Shown here in pieces: positions 22,811 to 33,535 of a stretch of 64,000 bases of DNA (position 1 is its first letter; every line of letters begins with the position of its first letter). Position numbers and translations under genes: made by a program. The notes under the pieces are model-generated. The model was not told where the DNA came from. It saw only the letters and a program-made list of their open reading frames with translations, and made no database searches. This stretch comes from Pycnopodia helianthoides (Eukaryota > Echinodermata > Asteroidea > Forcipulatida > Asteriidae): the NCBI GenBank assembly GCA_032158295.1, contig CM063246.1, positions 8,867,608 through 8,931,607 of the forward strand, in the 5' to 3' direction.

Positions 22811-25354
22811 GAACTTGAGTCTAGTGAACTCGACAGCTCAGACATGCAATAACTTTGTTCCTATAATTTATTATTTCTTACCCCCCAAAACCCAACATAA
22901 AAATGCTGCCAGAGCCTACCCCTTAATAAATCAATGTTGATTCTATCTGTCTCTGTGGTGATGTACATCATCGCTAGCGGAATGCACCTAATGAGGGTGA
23001 GTATAGCGTGAGTAAACTTTACACTTAGTCTACCTCCCCCAACTGACTACAGACACACAATAACAGAGGGTATAAACACTAATACAAAACCCGGGACAAA
23101 TACAATCAAAGTTACCCATCGCACTGTGAGAATAAAAGCATAATGGGCAGAAATGTCAACAAGAATTTCGGTTCTGTATTCACAGACACATGGAGAGGGG
23201 CTTCAGAAGATGTCCATTCTGAGTTTTAAACCGGGGGTACAAACGGTAACAGACATAATTGGGGCGAGGGATACTTATTCTGTTGACTTAAAATCAGCTA
23301 AAAAGCTTCCAAATACTGTTTGGGCTTTTGGATGTTAACACAAAGTAGACCTACATGATTGGTTATTATTATCGAGCAAAATAGATTAGTTCCAATCTGA
23401 AATTTCACTGATTATCAAGTCATACTATTAGAAATTCATAGACAAATATTTCCCTCTGAAAAGGTCAAAAATAGAAATGGACCCCCCCCTCCACTCTAAG
23501 AACTTCGAGCAGAATCCCTGACAAAAACCTGTTTTCACTCAAACGGGTATACTTGTTTAATTCATTTACAAAAAGCTGCTTGCATGGTGTGTTTATTGAA
23601 AACTTTGTTGTCCAAAAAATGAATTATTTTCTACTTCATGAACTTGAATTGTTCATAAAGGACCCCTAAGTTTTACCAACCATATTGATTCAACCTCAGA
23701 ACTATAATGTGCTCCGAGCGGGATTGTATTTAGAGTCAACAAGAGTCAACAAAAGCCAAAAGCCGGATCCGAACCCGAGGCTGTGTTTTCGAAAAGGGCC
23801 TCTGGCAGTATCCGAATTGGCGGCTACAGCTACGGCTACGACCGCAGGGCCTATCAAGCCAAAGTCTCGATGAAGTCCATCCTTTTCTTGGTCTTGGTTC
23901 AAAAAATTGATGACGGAGCACAAGTCGGAGCCTGAGCCCAAGCCGAGGTTTGGCAAAGGCCCAATATTTCATGCTCTTGTCATAAAATGCACAATTCACC
24001 CATATTGGACCTGACTCCCATAGCACTTTAAAAACTTACATCCCCGCCCACCAACTTGAAGTGTAGTTTCTTTCAACGGTCCTCTCATGGTTCCGCATTA
24101 TACGAGTTGGAGTTGACAATAGCGCTCCATGCACTGTGAGATTATTACAACAAGTGGGAAATTACAAATGGCATTTCTGTCCCCGTGACACACACACTTA
24201 GTTTGGTCAACGAAAAAAGTTCCCATGGTTAAAATTATTCAAGACTGTCCATCATTTTTTTGGGGGACAGGCAAAGTGGGAGTTAAAAGTGCAATACACC
24301 CGGGCAGGAAACGGATTTTTTTTTCCTCTCTCCATCGGTAAGAATTTTATATATGTATTTTTTTTCAGAAGTGGTGGTTTCAGGTTCACAGGCGAAGGAA
24401 GTTCTTTAGCCAATAAATATTTATCAATTAATAAACGATCAACCCAAGGCTCTGTAATCATACCCTTTCGTTTTAATGGGCAAAAATAATGAATGAAATT
24501 GCTATGGTACAGGTTTTGGGTTTTTGTGTGTGTGTGTGTGTGTGTGTTCAGCTCTTTTCTCTGACTCGACGCGTGACTCGTTCCAGGGAGAAAATTGGAC
24601 CGTGCGGGTTGGAGCTGACCGCCTGGGGCCCGAGAGCTCTGGCTTCCCCCCTCAGTCCGTCACCGTGTAGCCGTTGCGCCCTTGGGCCTAACAACTCAAG
24701 GGATTGCAACGGGAGTCATGAATAGACTCCGAAGAGGAAAAAAAATATACACATCCATAATAATTGCGCCTGTGAAAAGGGGGTCAGTTTGTTGTGAAGT
24801 TGCAAGTGTTTACATTGTTATTGTTAATAGAGAAAACCTGAAAGCGAAAGCCATGACTTTTGTACGCTAATATCATTCCGTTGATGCAATTATCGTGGCC
24901 CTCAACGGCCGTGTATACAACAAGAAAAATCCACGGCCCTTCATCTCGCGCTTCAATAATGACCTGACAAAATAAAAAGTCAACAATCATTTCAGTCGAC
25001 GAAAAAAAAAAAAGCAAACAGAGTGTCTGATGTTTCTACCTTGGGGAGAAGTTAAAGAAACCAAGACAACGTTCTTTTTTTCACAACAAGTGAAATCGTC
25101 GTCAAAGAGATGGGGCTTTTTGTTTAAACTAATGGCTGCAATCGGTTAGGGACATGTGGTACTTTGTAGAAATTGGATTTTAACGACAGCAAAAGGTATT
25201 TACTTGTTGCAAAAACCGTCTACTCCTTGGACAGATGAGATTTTTGGATGACAGTGAACCCAGAGGAAATGGCAAAAAAGAGGACTTTGTTGAATCTTTA
25301 ATAGCCAAAAACTTGGGAAAAGTTTAGGAACTATAAGTTTTGTCTGCATAGATT
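22811..25354. other. Intergenic DNA; one complex island near 24860-24965
   Basis: No gene. A (GT)n tract lies at 24525-24547. The 24860-24965 segment is non-repetitive and information-rich (contains TATACACGGCCGTTGAGGGC on the minus strand) and may be conserved non-coding DNA. 24100-24480 shows nothing notable. Confidence 0.3.
23755..23965. repeat. GGCTAC-type repeat (family Y), copy 1
   Basis: Flanks such as CCGAACCCGAGGCTG and GAGCCCAAGCCGAGG surround a centre with GGCTACAGCTACGGCTACGA. Related centres occur at 31744-31880 and 61090-61210. Confidence 0.5.
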
Positions 25355-25358
25355 TTGA

Positions 25359-25746
25359 AGGAGCATTACAGAATTGGTAAGAAAAAAACTTGGAAAATAA
25401 TACTTTTTGATCACAGATTTACATAAATCTTACACGGTGTAATGATGATGATAGTAGAAAACATCCCTTGAAATATTTCTGTCTGAAATGCCATATTTGA
25501 TGAAAAAATGAATAAACTACTTGTCCGATTGGAGTTTATCGCTCAGTGAGCGTTTCATTCATTTTTGGAATCTATATGATTTCATGCAAATGAATAATCG
25601 GTTTTTCACTATTTTCTCGTGACCCAGATGGCCGATCGATCTCAAACTTCTACAGGTTTGTCAGTTTATGTATATGGTGGATTACATAAAGTGCTTACAC
25701 TGCCAGCAACTGTTCTGTTAGCAAAAACCAATTCTGTAATGTTCCT
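25359..25746 (+). mobile_element. TTAA-flanked MITE (T1), copy 9
   Basis: The left tip is mutated (TTGA then AGGAGCATTACAG). The right tip is intact with TTAA at 25747-25750. It is a somewhat older copy by its changes. Confidence 0.85.
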
Positions 25747-25750
25747 TTAA

Positions 25751-27239
25751 GACGAAGCTACGTTGTCTTGCACATCCCCACCGGACTGCCCAATAAATCC
25801 GGGGGTGGGGTGAGCGAATGGACTAGGTATAGGGTTAGGGAGGGATGGTAGAATTTGTCAATTGTTGGATGTACTTTGTATGTAGTCCTACCTAATACAT
25901 TTGACGACATTACGTGTGACAGATAAACCCTGGAAAATGTCGGAGCATGCCTTCCTGTTGATGGTCGAACAAGAATTCTAGCGATGAATTTGATGAAAAG
26001 GACCTCTATATACCTCGTTCTTTCTTAGGTTCAATCTCATTCTTGTTTGGGATTATACAAGAGCGTGCGTCTATTATAATTTTTGTACATTAATTTCCCA
26101 AACATGATAACAAATAAATGCAGGGCCGGGGATTTTCCTTCGACCCAGTTTTAAAGTACGTTTCGTACATAAGCCGTTGACAATCATGTTCCTCTCGAAT
26201 GTACAGTTTCAAAATAGGCAAAAAAAGAAATTGATTATTCATATCAGCACCTCTACATACTAGCCGCACGTGTGGCTACGAGGCACCAGCGGGCCTAGTC
26301 GGACCTGATACGCCTGGTTTGGAAGCACGAATGCCGGGCACCGATTCCCAGGGCGGGCACGCGAGGGAGAGAAGGGTGGGGGATTGATGAATTCACATTC
26401 AACGGGACGGAGACACCTGAATTTTGTCCGCGGCACGGTCGCCAACCACTAACGGGGTCTAGGGTGGCACTCCATGCGACCCTGACGGTACATCTCCCGG
26501 CCTCTCGCCCCGAACAACAAGAGGGGGGACAAAACGCAGGAGCGGGGACGGGTCGTTCCATGGCGTTTGATGAACCACCACGAGCCTAAAGTTAAAAGAG
26601 TTGGAGTGGCTGGCCACGGCACACCTGCAAGGAAATTTAATTGAAGCTCATTTAGGAGCAGTCTCGACCCGCGGAGGGCTCTCCATGGGGCGTGCTTTGG
26701 CTCACGTGCCGCTAAAACATGAACGGGTATATATCTGAGTATGTATTATGGCAGACCCGGGTGGAGCTTGTATGGAGATCTACGATGCATACGCCATGTC
26801 GAGAGTCAAAGATTGCATAGATAGTTTAAAGGGATAGGGTGAGGAGTGTAAGGAAAAAAAATCTGAAAGAGTGGATTTCTAAAGAAACACTCGTCGACTG
26901 CACGCATCCGGTTTACATACAGGCTCATAAGAAAGGGAGCTAATACCTCCATTTCTGTGTGTATTTTGCCTATAAAGTAAACCTTTAACTTTTGATGATC
27001 ATTATCAGCATGACTTACAACCATTACATAGAACTGTACAGTGGTTGTCTATTAAGCTCAGTGCAACCACCAGTAAAGACGCCGTCGCATACAATTGTTG
27101 TCGCCCGTTTTGCGCCAAGATTACCCTGATCAATAATCTGGACTCTTATCACGATTTCAACTTATGATCATCCCCATGATTATGGCCGTGAACAATATAC
27201 GATCGAAATCATCGTCGTTAGTTCACTTAATTAACCGTC
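25751..27239. other. Intergenic DNA with a GC- and CpG-rich island at 26270-26770
   Basis: The island stands out from AT-rich surroundings and holds many CpGs and E-box-like CACGTG words (26268, 26703). Two minus-strand frames there look like chance. It could be an enhancer or a distal promoter. No gene called. Confidence 0.35.
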
Positions 27240-27830
27240 ATCAACCCTTACCCCCACCTCACCACAGACACCCTTCACCACCACCCTTCAAGCATCACCC
27301 AATCACCACCACACTCAGCCTCACCCCATCACCACCATCCTAAGCATTATACCATCAACACCACCATAAGCCTCATACCCATCACCACCACCCTCAGCCT
27401 CACCCCAACATTATCTCCCACAGACTCACCACATCACCACTATCCTAAGCCTCTTCTTTATCACTGCCACCACATAGCCTAAGCATCATTCATCCCATCA
27501 CCACTACCCTCAGCCTCACCCCATCACCACTACCCTCAGCCTCACCCCATCACCAATACCCTCAGCCTCACCCCATCACCACTACCCTCAGCCTCACCCC
27601 ATCACCACTACCCTCAGCCTCACCCCATCACCACCACCACAAGCCTCATACCAAACACCACCACCCTAACCCTCATCACCATCAATCTCAGCCTTATTCC
27701 ATCACCACCACCCAAAGCCTCACCCCATCACCACCCCCTAAGCCTCATACCTATCACCACAACCCTAAGCCTCACCCCAACACCACCACCCTCAGCCTTA
27801 CCCAATAACCCCCCCCCCCTCAGCTAACGC
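27240..27830. repeat. Minisatellite, 26-bp unit
   Basis: Unit CCCTCAGCCTCACCCCATCA plus CCACTA is repeated. Several consecutive units at 27500-27630 are nearly identical (starts 26 bases apart at 27507 and 27533). Flanking units are more diverged, with AAGCCTCATACC variants. Strong strand asymmetry: the plus strand is almost G-free. Confidence 0.85.
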
Positions 27831-28419
27831 TACTTTTTCTTCAACACTTCTTGTTTTAAACCCCGGGTAACAAACACCGATGAACAACTTTGAGAATTGA
27901 TCAACATCATTGTCTCTGGGTCGCCGTACTACGGAGCTCTGGAAGTGCCATCCAACTTGTTGGGATTCTGAGATAATTTACTGCAGAATGATGACACCGT
28001 ACACGTTTAAATATGACAAAATCCCGAGATAATTACGAGATCTTGAAAGTAGAATGTCGTCTTCCAGAGATATTTGATCTCGGGATGACGACATCCTGAA
28101 TATTATGATGTTGTCAGATCTCATTTGGAGACATTTTCAGATCTCAATAAGTCGGATGGCACTTCTAGAGCTCCGTACCGTCCTTCCTTTGTATAAAGTA
28201 TCCATTTTAAGAATCGATAATACTTAAGGTATTCTCCGGGCGCGCTTTTCTTTGCAATGAATTCTTTTATTAATTTTGCCTAATACATCAATAACGAGCT
28301 CATAGAAATAAATAACGCACGCCCAATAGCACTCTTCGCTATTAGTCTGGGGGGAAAAAACCTTTACATTGCACAAAACATATTTTTGTACGAATTGGAA
28401 TAGCTAATGCATTATTAGT
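27831..28419. other. Intergenic DNA with an imperfect inverted repeat
   Basis: GGAGCTCTGGAAGTGCCATCC near 27935 returns inverted as GGATGGCACTTCTAGAGCTCC near 28153, with GATCTCGGGAT-like words between. This is probably a ~240-base MITE (about 27920-28180). No gene. Confidence 0.45.
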
Positions 28420-28910
28420 GACTCCATTGTCATTCGTCAAAGGTCAAATTCACTTTTGTGAAGCAATCATTTTGTAACAGGTAGAGTCCTAATGAAATGG
28501 CAAGCCTCTAACCTCTGGTTAAAACGGGGTAAAATGCCACTATGTTGCAACTTTTGTCGAAATCCAAAAATCTCTCGATTGCGTCACATTTCAAATATGG
28601 GGTCTTTACATTTTTGCACAGAGGATTTTCAGTTCACTCCTAATTTTCGATGATATTCAATCAAAACGGCAACGAATTTGACCTTTTGACTGGCGCAGAA
28701 AGACCTCTTCGAAATGTACGGACCCATTTCTTGTTCATGTCCGATGACGTATTGTTTCAAGTTTCACTCTGAAAGAGTATCAAATAAAATGACATTTTAA
28801 ACCCATTTTAAAGTGAGAGATTCGTAATTTTTATCTCCACTTTTATGAGGAGGACTCAATCTATTGGAAAGTGAGTGCATCACAAAACTGAGTTTGACTT
28901 TGGAGCCCCT
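28420..28910. mobile_element. Long-TIR MITE (family C), copy 2, uninterrupted
   Basis: Ends AAAGGTCAAATTCACTTTTG and the inverse of CAAAACTGAGTTTGACTTTG. The inner arms ACCTCTGGTTAAAACGGGG and CCCATTTTAAAGTGAGAG are inverted. TIRs of ~110 bases. Confidence 0.7.
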
Positions 28911-28946
28911 CTTTAACAATTCTTGTCAGTGACCAGGGCCAGGCCT

Positions 28947-29318
28947 CTACTCGACATAATGGTCCTTGTGCGAACTTGGCCCACGTACCACGGAGTCAGA
29001 CAGCAAAACGTACGATGTCTCTGCTGTTGGTATAGCTCTATTACTTTGAGCCTCGAGATGGGCAAAGGTTAGAATTCGTTGCGCAGAAATGTTAGGCTGA
29101 GACTGTACGCCAGGCACAACGTGGATGACGTCACAGCGTTGTAAAAAATTGCTGTAAACGGGGCCCCAGATAAGAACTCCCAGCGCGTTATAACTTTTAA
29201 TTAAGCCATTAGTGGTGAGTTTCCTTGACGAATTGGGAATCCGTAAACGGGCATCGTGGGACAATAATCTAACAACTTCCCTAAAATGTCTTTTCCGCCT
29301 TCTAGACCAGTACACCAT
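28947..29318 (-). CDS. Doubtful 123-codon open frame
   Basis: A true ATG at 29318 opens a frame to a stop at 28947-28949. The predicted protein starts MVYWSRRRKRHFREVVRLL, basic at the N terminus, with no signal peptide, membrane segment or motif I recognise. It is the longest non-repetitive frame after the forkhead gene. Nothing upstream looks like a promoter, and it sits between two MITEs. It may be chance, or a scrap of a transposon gene. Confidence 0.15.
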   Translation of the reverse strand: MVYWSRRRKRHFREVVRLLSHDARLRIPNSSRKLTTNGLIKSYNALGVLIWGPVYSNFLQRCDVIHVVPGVQSQPNISAQRILTFAHLEAQSNRAIPTAETSYVLLSDSVVRGPSSHKDHYVE

Positions 29319-29481
29319 TATTTAAACCATCCCCATGCAACAATGTGTGATGAAACCAACACAGTGTGGAAATAGACTGGTACTTTTTAAAAGTGCTTGT
29401 TATCAGTGCCGTAGTTGTGCTAACAGACAGGGTATCTGGCCAAGATAGCCTCGTCAAAGCGTATGAAGGTTTATCAATAGT

Positions 29482-29634
29482 GGGGCCGGTTTAACAAAGA
29501 GTTAAGATTAATCTTAACTGTGTATCAATCTTAATTGCTGTTAGCAAAGTGTGATGTCACAATGCAAATTACTATGTGGTGATATTGACAACTCATCTTA
29601 AGATGAATCTTAGGGCTTTGTGAAATCGAGCCCT
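29482..29634. mobile_element. Short MITE ending in AGGGCTTTGTGAAATCGAGC
   Basis: Left GGGGCCGGTTTAACAAAGAG and right CTTTGTGAAATCGAGCCCTG are imperfect inverted copies. The inner arms TTAAGATTAATCTTAA and CTTAAGATGAATCTTA are also inverted. Confidence 0.65.
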
Positions 29635-30299
29635 GGTTCGCGTTACTGTTGGTCCTATTGCATTACAGCCATTCAAATTCACACGTCTTACCATTATACC
29701 ATTAAAGACACTGAAGCTTTCAGACAGCTTAGAATAAACAGAGCCTTTGCTATATATCTTAGCAAAGGCTTCTGCAAAGTTTTCCCCATCTCACTTTCTC
29801 CCTCTCTCTCCATCTCCATCTCTCTCTCTCCAGGGCCCGAGCCGGTGGAGAGGTTTTTCCTCGCCTCCTCGTTCATCCTAAACTCTCCCTCTTGCAACCA
29901 TCCCACACACAACGGGTGTATTTATTCCCCAAGTCCAACGTTAAATCGCGAAATGTCCGGACTCGTGCGTGGCGGACTCCCCGCATCATATCGTATTCAA
30001 GCCCCGCTTGTCCAAGGCAAATACTCGCTATGCAATGAAACCACGGGCGCCGGTCACAGTGCCAATATTGGAGAACACCGGTCGACGTATAATTTTACTA
30101 TTATAGGCATCTAATGGGGTAATCCCAGTCACGGGTGAATAGCAAAGACTGGGCGAGACACGTGCCGATATTCTCTTGATTTCGTTCTCGTGAACACCGG
30201 CTTCTAAGCCGTCGCCTCACACACACACTCAGATTGAGCTCAGCACAAAATCAATTAACTTTCGAACCAAACTGTGAGTAGAGGGAGAGAGTGAGGGGG

Positions 30300-30330
<31 letters not shown>

Positions 30331-30924
30331 AGGCGAAAAATATAACCCCATAGAAGTCTTCCTTTTCATTATCACAGGGGCATATACCACGGTGGACATG
30401 GTGGGCTGACAATGAGGGAAGTGCGCTGGGGGGACCGCCTTGTCTTTGGCCGATTCATGGTGGCCGTCAGATATGATGATTGCGGGGCATGGTTGCACGT
30501 GTGTTGTAGGTATGTCTATTGAAATCATCCCACAGATCTGACATAGAACCATCTTTATCATTGTGCATGACTGTTAATTGGTTGTTACACATAATGTTAT
30601 TCGTGTACGCCATTCTCGGGAGGTATACATAAAGCTGCACTTCGCCCAGGGCCATAATTCGGCATTGTCTGCCAGTATCAACCCCGGTCCCCATTCACGG
30701 TCACAAACTTCCAAGTGCAGACTTTCTGTAAGAAATCCTACTATTTAGTTGACTGTAACCCACCTCCTGAACTCACTACATCGACACCGGACAACCCGAA
30801 CCACTCGTTGCACTACCCCTTTTTACAATCAAGACACTTCAGTTAACAATATCCCCAGTCATTCACTATAGCTATTTCCCATTTGAAGTTAAAGGTAGAA
30901 GACAACTCAAGTTTATAAATCCTG
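29635..30924. other. Intergenic DNA with CT and GA simple repeats
   Basis: A CT-rich tract at 29790-29832 and (GA)n at 30299-30327. The 164-codon plus-strand frame at 29620-30114 runs through the CT tract and is not believed. 30360-30720 is unique and moderately GC-rich. Confidence 0.35.
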
Positions 30925-31088
30925 TGAGCACAAACACTTGCTTAGCACCGAAAAAAAACATGCTTAGCATAAACAGCCAATATGCCATGAAGTTTACATT
31001 GATGCAATTGGTATTCCACTCATTGTTTGCTTAGTAAAGAACTTTGCTAATCCGTATTTTCTGCTAAACAGCTTTATGCAATTGGACC
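30925..31088. mobile_element. Family G MITE, degenerate copy 4
   Basis: CTTGCTTAGCACC at the left and TTCTGCTAAACAGCTTTATG at the right, with a TGGTATTCCACTCATT centre, match the family loosely. Confidence 0.45.
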
Positions 31089-31169
31089 AAAGAATCGGGG
31101 AAAACTTAGTACACACTAATTTCAAAATGAAGGATAACTAATTTGTCTGTAGATTGTTCTATGAGGCAC

Positions 31170-31310
31170 GAAGGCGGGAACATCAAGCACTCCAGAGACC
31201 AGCTTCCTCCTGAAGACAATCAGAGCATACAGATCGAAACGTCGAGTTGTTGAACCGCTGGTTCTGTCCAGAACCACATCAACTCGGAACCCTCGACCCC
31301 TCACGCTCCC
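31170..31310 (+). repeat. Penelope-like tail fragment, copy 3
   Basis: CTGAAGACAATCAGAGCATA at 31210 is followed by CGAAACGTCGAG. The left stem CAATCAG is intact while the right stem has mutated. Continues with GGTTCTGTCCAGAACC, a second small hairpin. Confidence 0.4.
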
Positions 31311-31499
31311 AAAATGAGAATTTGTTTAAATGCGAAAATGAACGGTTCGATGAAAAAAGCCCCCCCCCCCGGCAATCGAAATAAGCAACGATGATATCCG
31401 GGGTGTCAATATTTTTTCAATTATGACAGTATTTGAGACGATGTTTCTTTGGAGGATTGGTACTGGTATAAACTGTTTAATCGGTGAGCTTTCAGATTG

Positions 31500-31645
31500 T
31501 AACTGATCAGAAGTAACTATAAACTAGTAAACTTGAAGTAACTATAAACTAGTAAACTTGCGGGTATACAACCATCTATCAATCTCTTTTGGGAGGAGTG
31601 TTGGCTCTGAGAAGAGCCGTTGTGGTCTCGACGTTTTTAACAGTA
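31500..31645 (-). repeat. Penelope-like tail fragment, copy 4
   Basis: The minus strand carries AACGTCGAGACCACAACGGC and GGCTCTTCTCAGAGCCAACA, as at 6998-7040. To the left a short direct duplication (AACTATAAACTAGTAAACTTG twice, at about 31517 and 31542) is visible. Confidence 0.4.
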
Positions 31646-31743
31646 TCTCATGCTCGACGATCTTCGAAAACGGCAATAAAACATTGTACAGCATTTAATC
31701 TGAGTAGAGAATCCTGACTGCTTCGAAGAGTATACAGAGCCTT

Positions 31744-31880
31744 TTGGCCGTGTATGAATTGACGGCTACGGCTACGACCGGACCGCCGCGCTATCATGCG
31801 TTGAAGTGTAGGACGTCCTTAGCAACACCCTTAATAGCAACAGTCGTAGCCGTAGTCGTAGCCGTGGCCGGATCTTTGAC
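31744..31880. repeat. GGCTAC-type repeat (family Y), copy 2
   Basis: GACGGCTACGGCTACGACCG at the left is mirrored by AGTCGTAGCCGTAGTCGTAG at the right, forming an imperfect palindrome with TAGCAACA in between. Confidence 0.5.
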
Positions 31881-33386
31881 AAGGCTGACGAGGCTACAAC
31901 ATCTATCTAATAACTATGACTATCCAACATAAACACATGTACCTAGATATTTACAAAGCACTAATATCTTCATAATGGCGTGTAATGAACTATACGGGCA
32001 TCGGTTAGAATTGGCCTGTCTTGACCCAACGGGGGATCTCTGAAAATATTGCTGCGCAAAGGGCCTGCCTGATTGGTCTCGCACCTTGGACAACTTCAGG
32101 AAAATTCCGTCTGCGTCGAAAACTTTTCTACACGGTCTGATTTGTACGGAACCAACACTAATGTCGAATATAGCAATTTGATAGTCGGGTGGAATCTTTA
32201 GCCAGGAGGGATTCAGGCATTGTTTTTTTCTTGGTAAAAACATATTTCAATTTACCTGATTTGTTCCCCAGCAAACCATTATTTAAGAAACCGAATGAAG
32301 CTATTTTGGAAGATCATGGAGATTGTGAAGGAAATAACTAGAGTAATAATGATAATGGAGTATTATAAATTATAGCGCTCACGACACGTATCCACCATGA
32401 GGTGCTCAAGGCGCTGGAACAAAGGAAAACACTTTTAAAGACAAGTTTCATGAATTATGTAGCAGTTTCCCAAGGTGCTACGGATTATGTTAAACAAAAA
32501 ATGTCTCGGAAAACTTTCAGGAATTGAATGTGAATTTGTAAACAGAGTATTCCGAATGACAATTTACTTTTACAAAGTATAATAAATCAACTCTAAAAAC
32601 AAGGTATGAGTATTTTTGTATTTGCAATTTTGAATTTTGTTCAGTCCTCTTGTTACTGATCGTTTGTATTGCTTATATGCACAGTTCATTGTAAGCATAT
32701 CTTGTTGTGCTTAGCTACGTTTTGCGCTCAAAGCAGCTCTATGAAATGGCGCCTAGCTGGAACTGCCTTAATTGGTAACAGTGATAACAACTACTACAGC
32801 CCCAAAGAACAGAAAGTTTGTTTCTATCACATCCATCCCACTGTCTTGGTCTATAATATAAGGAGTGTTTGCAATATAAAGAAGATCCCATCTTTCACTT
32901 AGCCTGCTATTGCAGCTAGCAATCACCATTTTTTTTTTATCCAGGTCCGCAAACTATGATTCTAATAGAGAGAGAGATCGTGTCAGCATGCAACCGTTCT
33001 TCCGTTTGCTGTGCACACTGAGTCTCCGGATCTCATGGCGCGTTTCGCGGGGGAGCACACGGCGCTGATTGACGGGCCGTTTCCGAAGCGGAACTCCACA
33101 AGAATCACCCAGGAAAAAATAAGGTTGCACCTCATTTCCAAGGTAAATATCAAAGACGAAAAAAATGCGATAATAGAGGGATGGATATTCCCCCCACGAT
33201 GCGGCTTGGACACGGACCTGGCATTGGAGCATAGATTTAATGTGAGGGAGGGGGAAGGGGGAAAGAGAGGGGAGGGGTGGGGGGGTTTGCAGATTGGGGT
33301 AGGGAGGTCCTATTCCACGAAGATGGTATTTCCATGAGCAACAAGTAGTTTTGTGGTTAGAAACTTTTCACATCTTGTTGGGTAAT
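31881..33386. other. Intergenic DNA with family G scrap and a unique island
   Basis: 32684-32745 matches the right end of family G. 32380-32440 resembles a SINE scrap. 33000-33210 is annotated separately. A (GA/GGGA)-rich stretch lies at 33241-33290. Confidence 0.35.
33000..33210. promoter_or_regulatory. Candidate enhancer-like island with clustered factor motifs
   Basis: Unique, CpG-containing sequence. Within ~110 bases it has TGATTGAC (PBX/homeodomain type, 33067-33074), GTAAATA (forkhead type, 33143-33149), ATCAAAG (TCF type, 33149-33155) and GATAA (33169-33173). Such short motifs also occur by chance; the clustering on low-repeat DNA is the argument. A 108-codon open frame crosses it, but it shows no recognisable protein. 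Confidence 0.2.
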
Positions 33387-33535
33387 GGGAGACGTCTGAT
33401 GACACTTTAGGTGGCAGCAGACATACCAGGTAAAATGTATTGTTCTCAGAAATGTGCCCATGCTTGCTCAGAACTGGACAAACAATGGAAATTTACATGG
33501 TTAGTGTGCTGCCACCTAGCGTTCCAAAGTCTCCA
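33387..33535. mobile_element. MITE with GGAGAC...GGTGGCAGCA arms, copy 1
   Basis: GGAGACGTCTGATGACACTT with TAGGTGGCAGCAGAC at the left is inverted as GTGCTGCCACCTAGCGTTCC and AAAGTCTCC at the right. A related copy is at 56555-56686. Confidence 0.65.

Noticed and set aside
27240..27830. CRISPR-like direct repeats
   Set aside because: Tandem units with no unique spacers in a eukaryotic context; it is a minisatellite.
29620..30114. 164-codon plus-strand frame
   Set aside because: Runs through a CT-rich simple repeat giving Ser/Leu/Pro runs, and has no recognisable motif.
33011..33337. 108-codon plus-strand frame with plausible-looking composition
   Set aside because: No homology recognised, no splice or promoter context, and it ends in a GA-rich repeat. 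Treated as a regulatory candidate instead.
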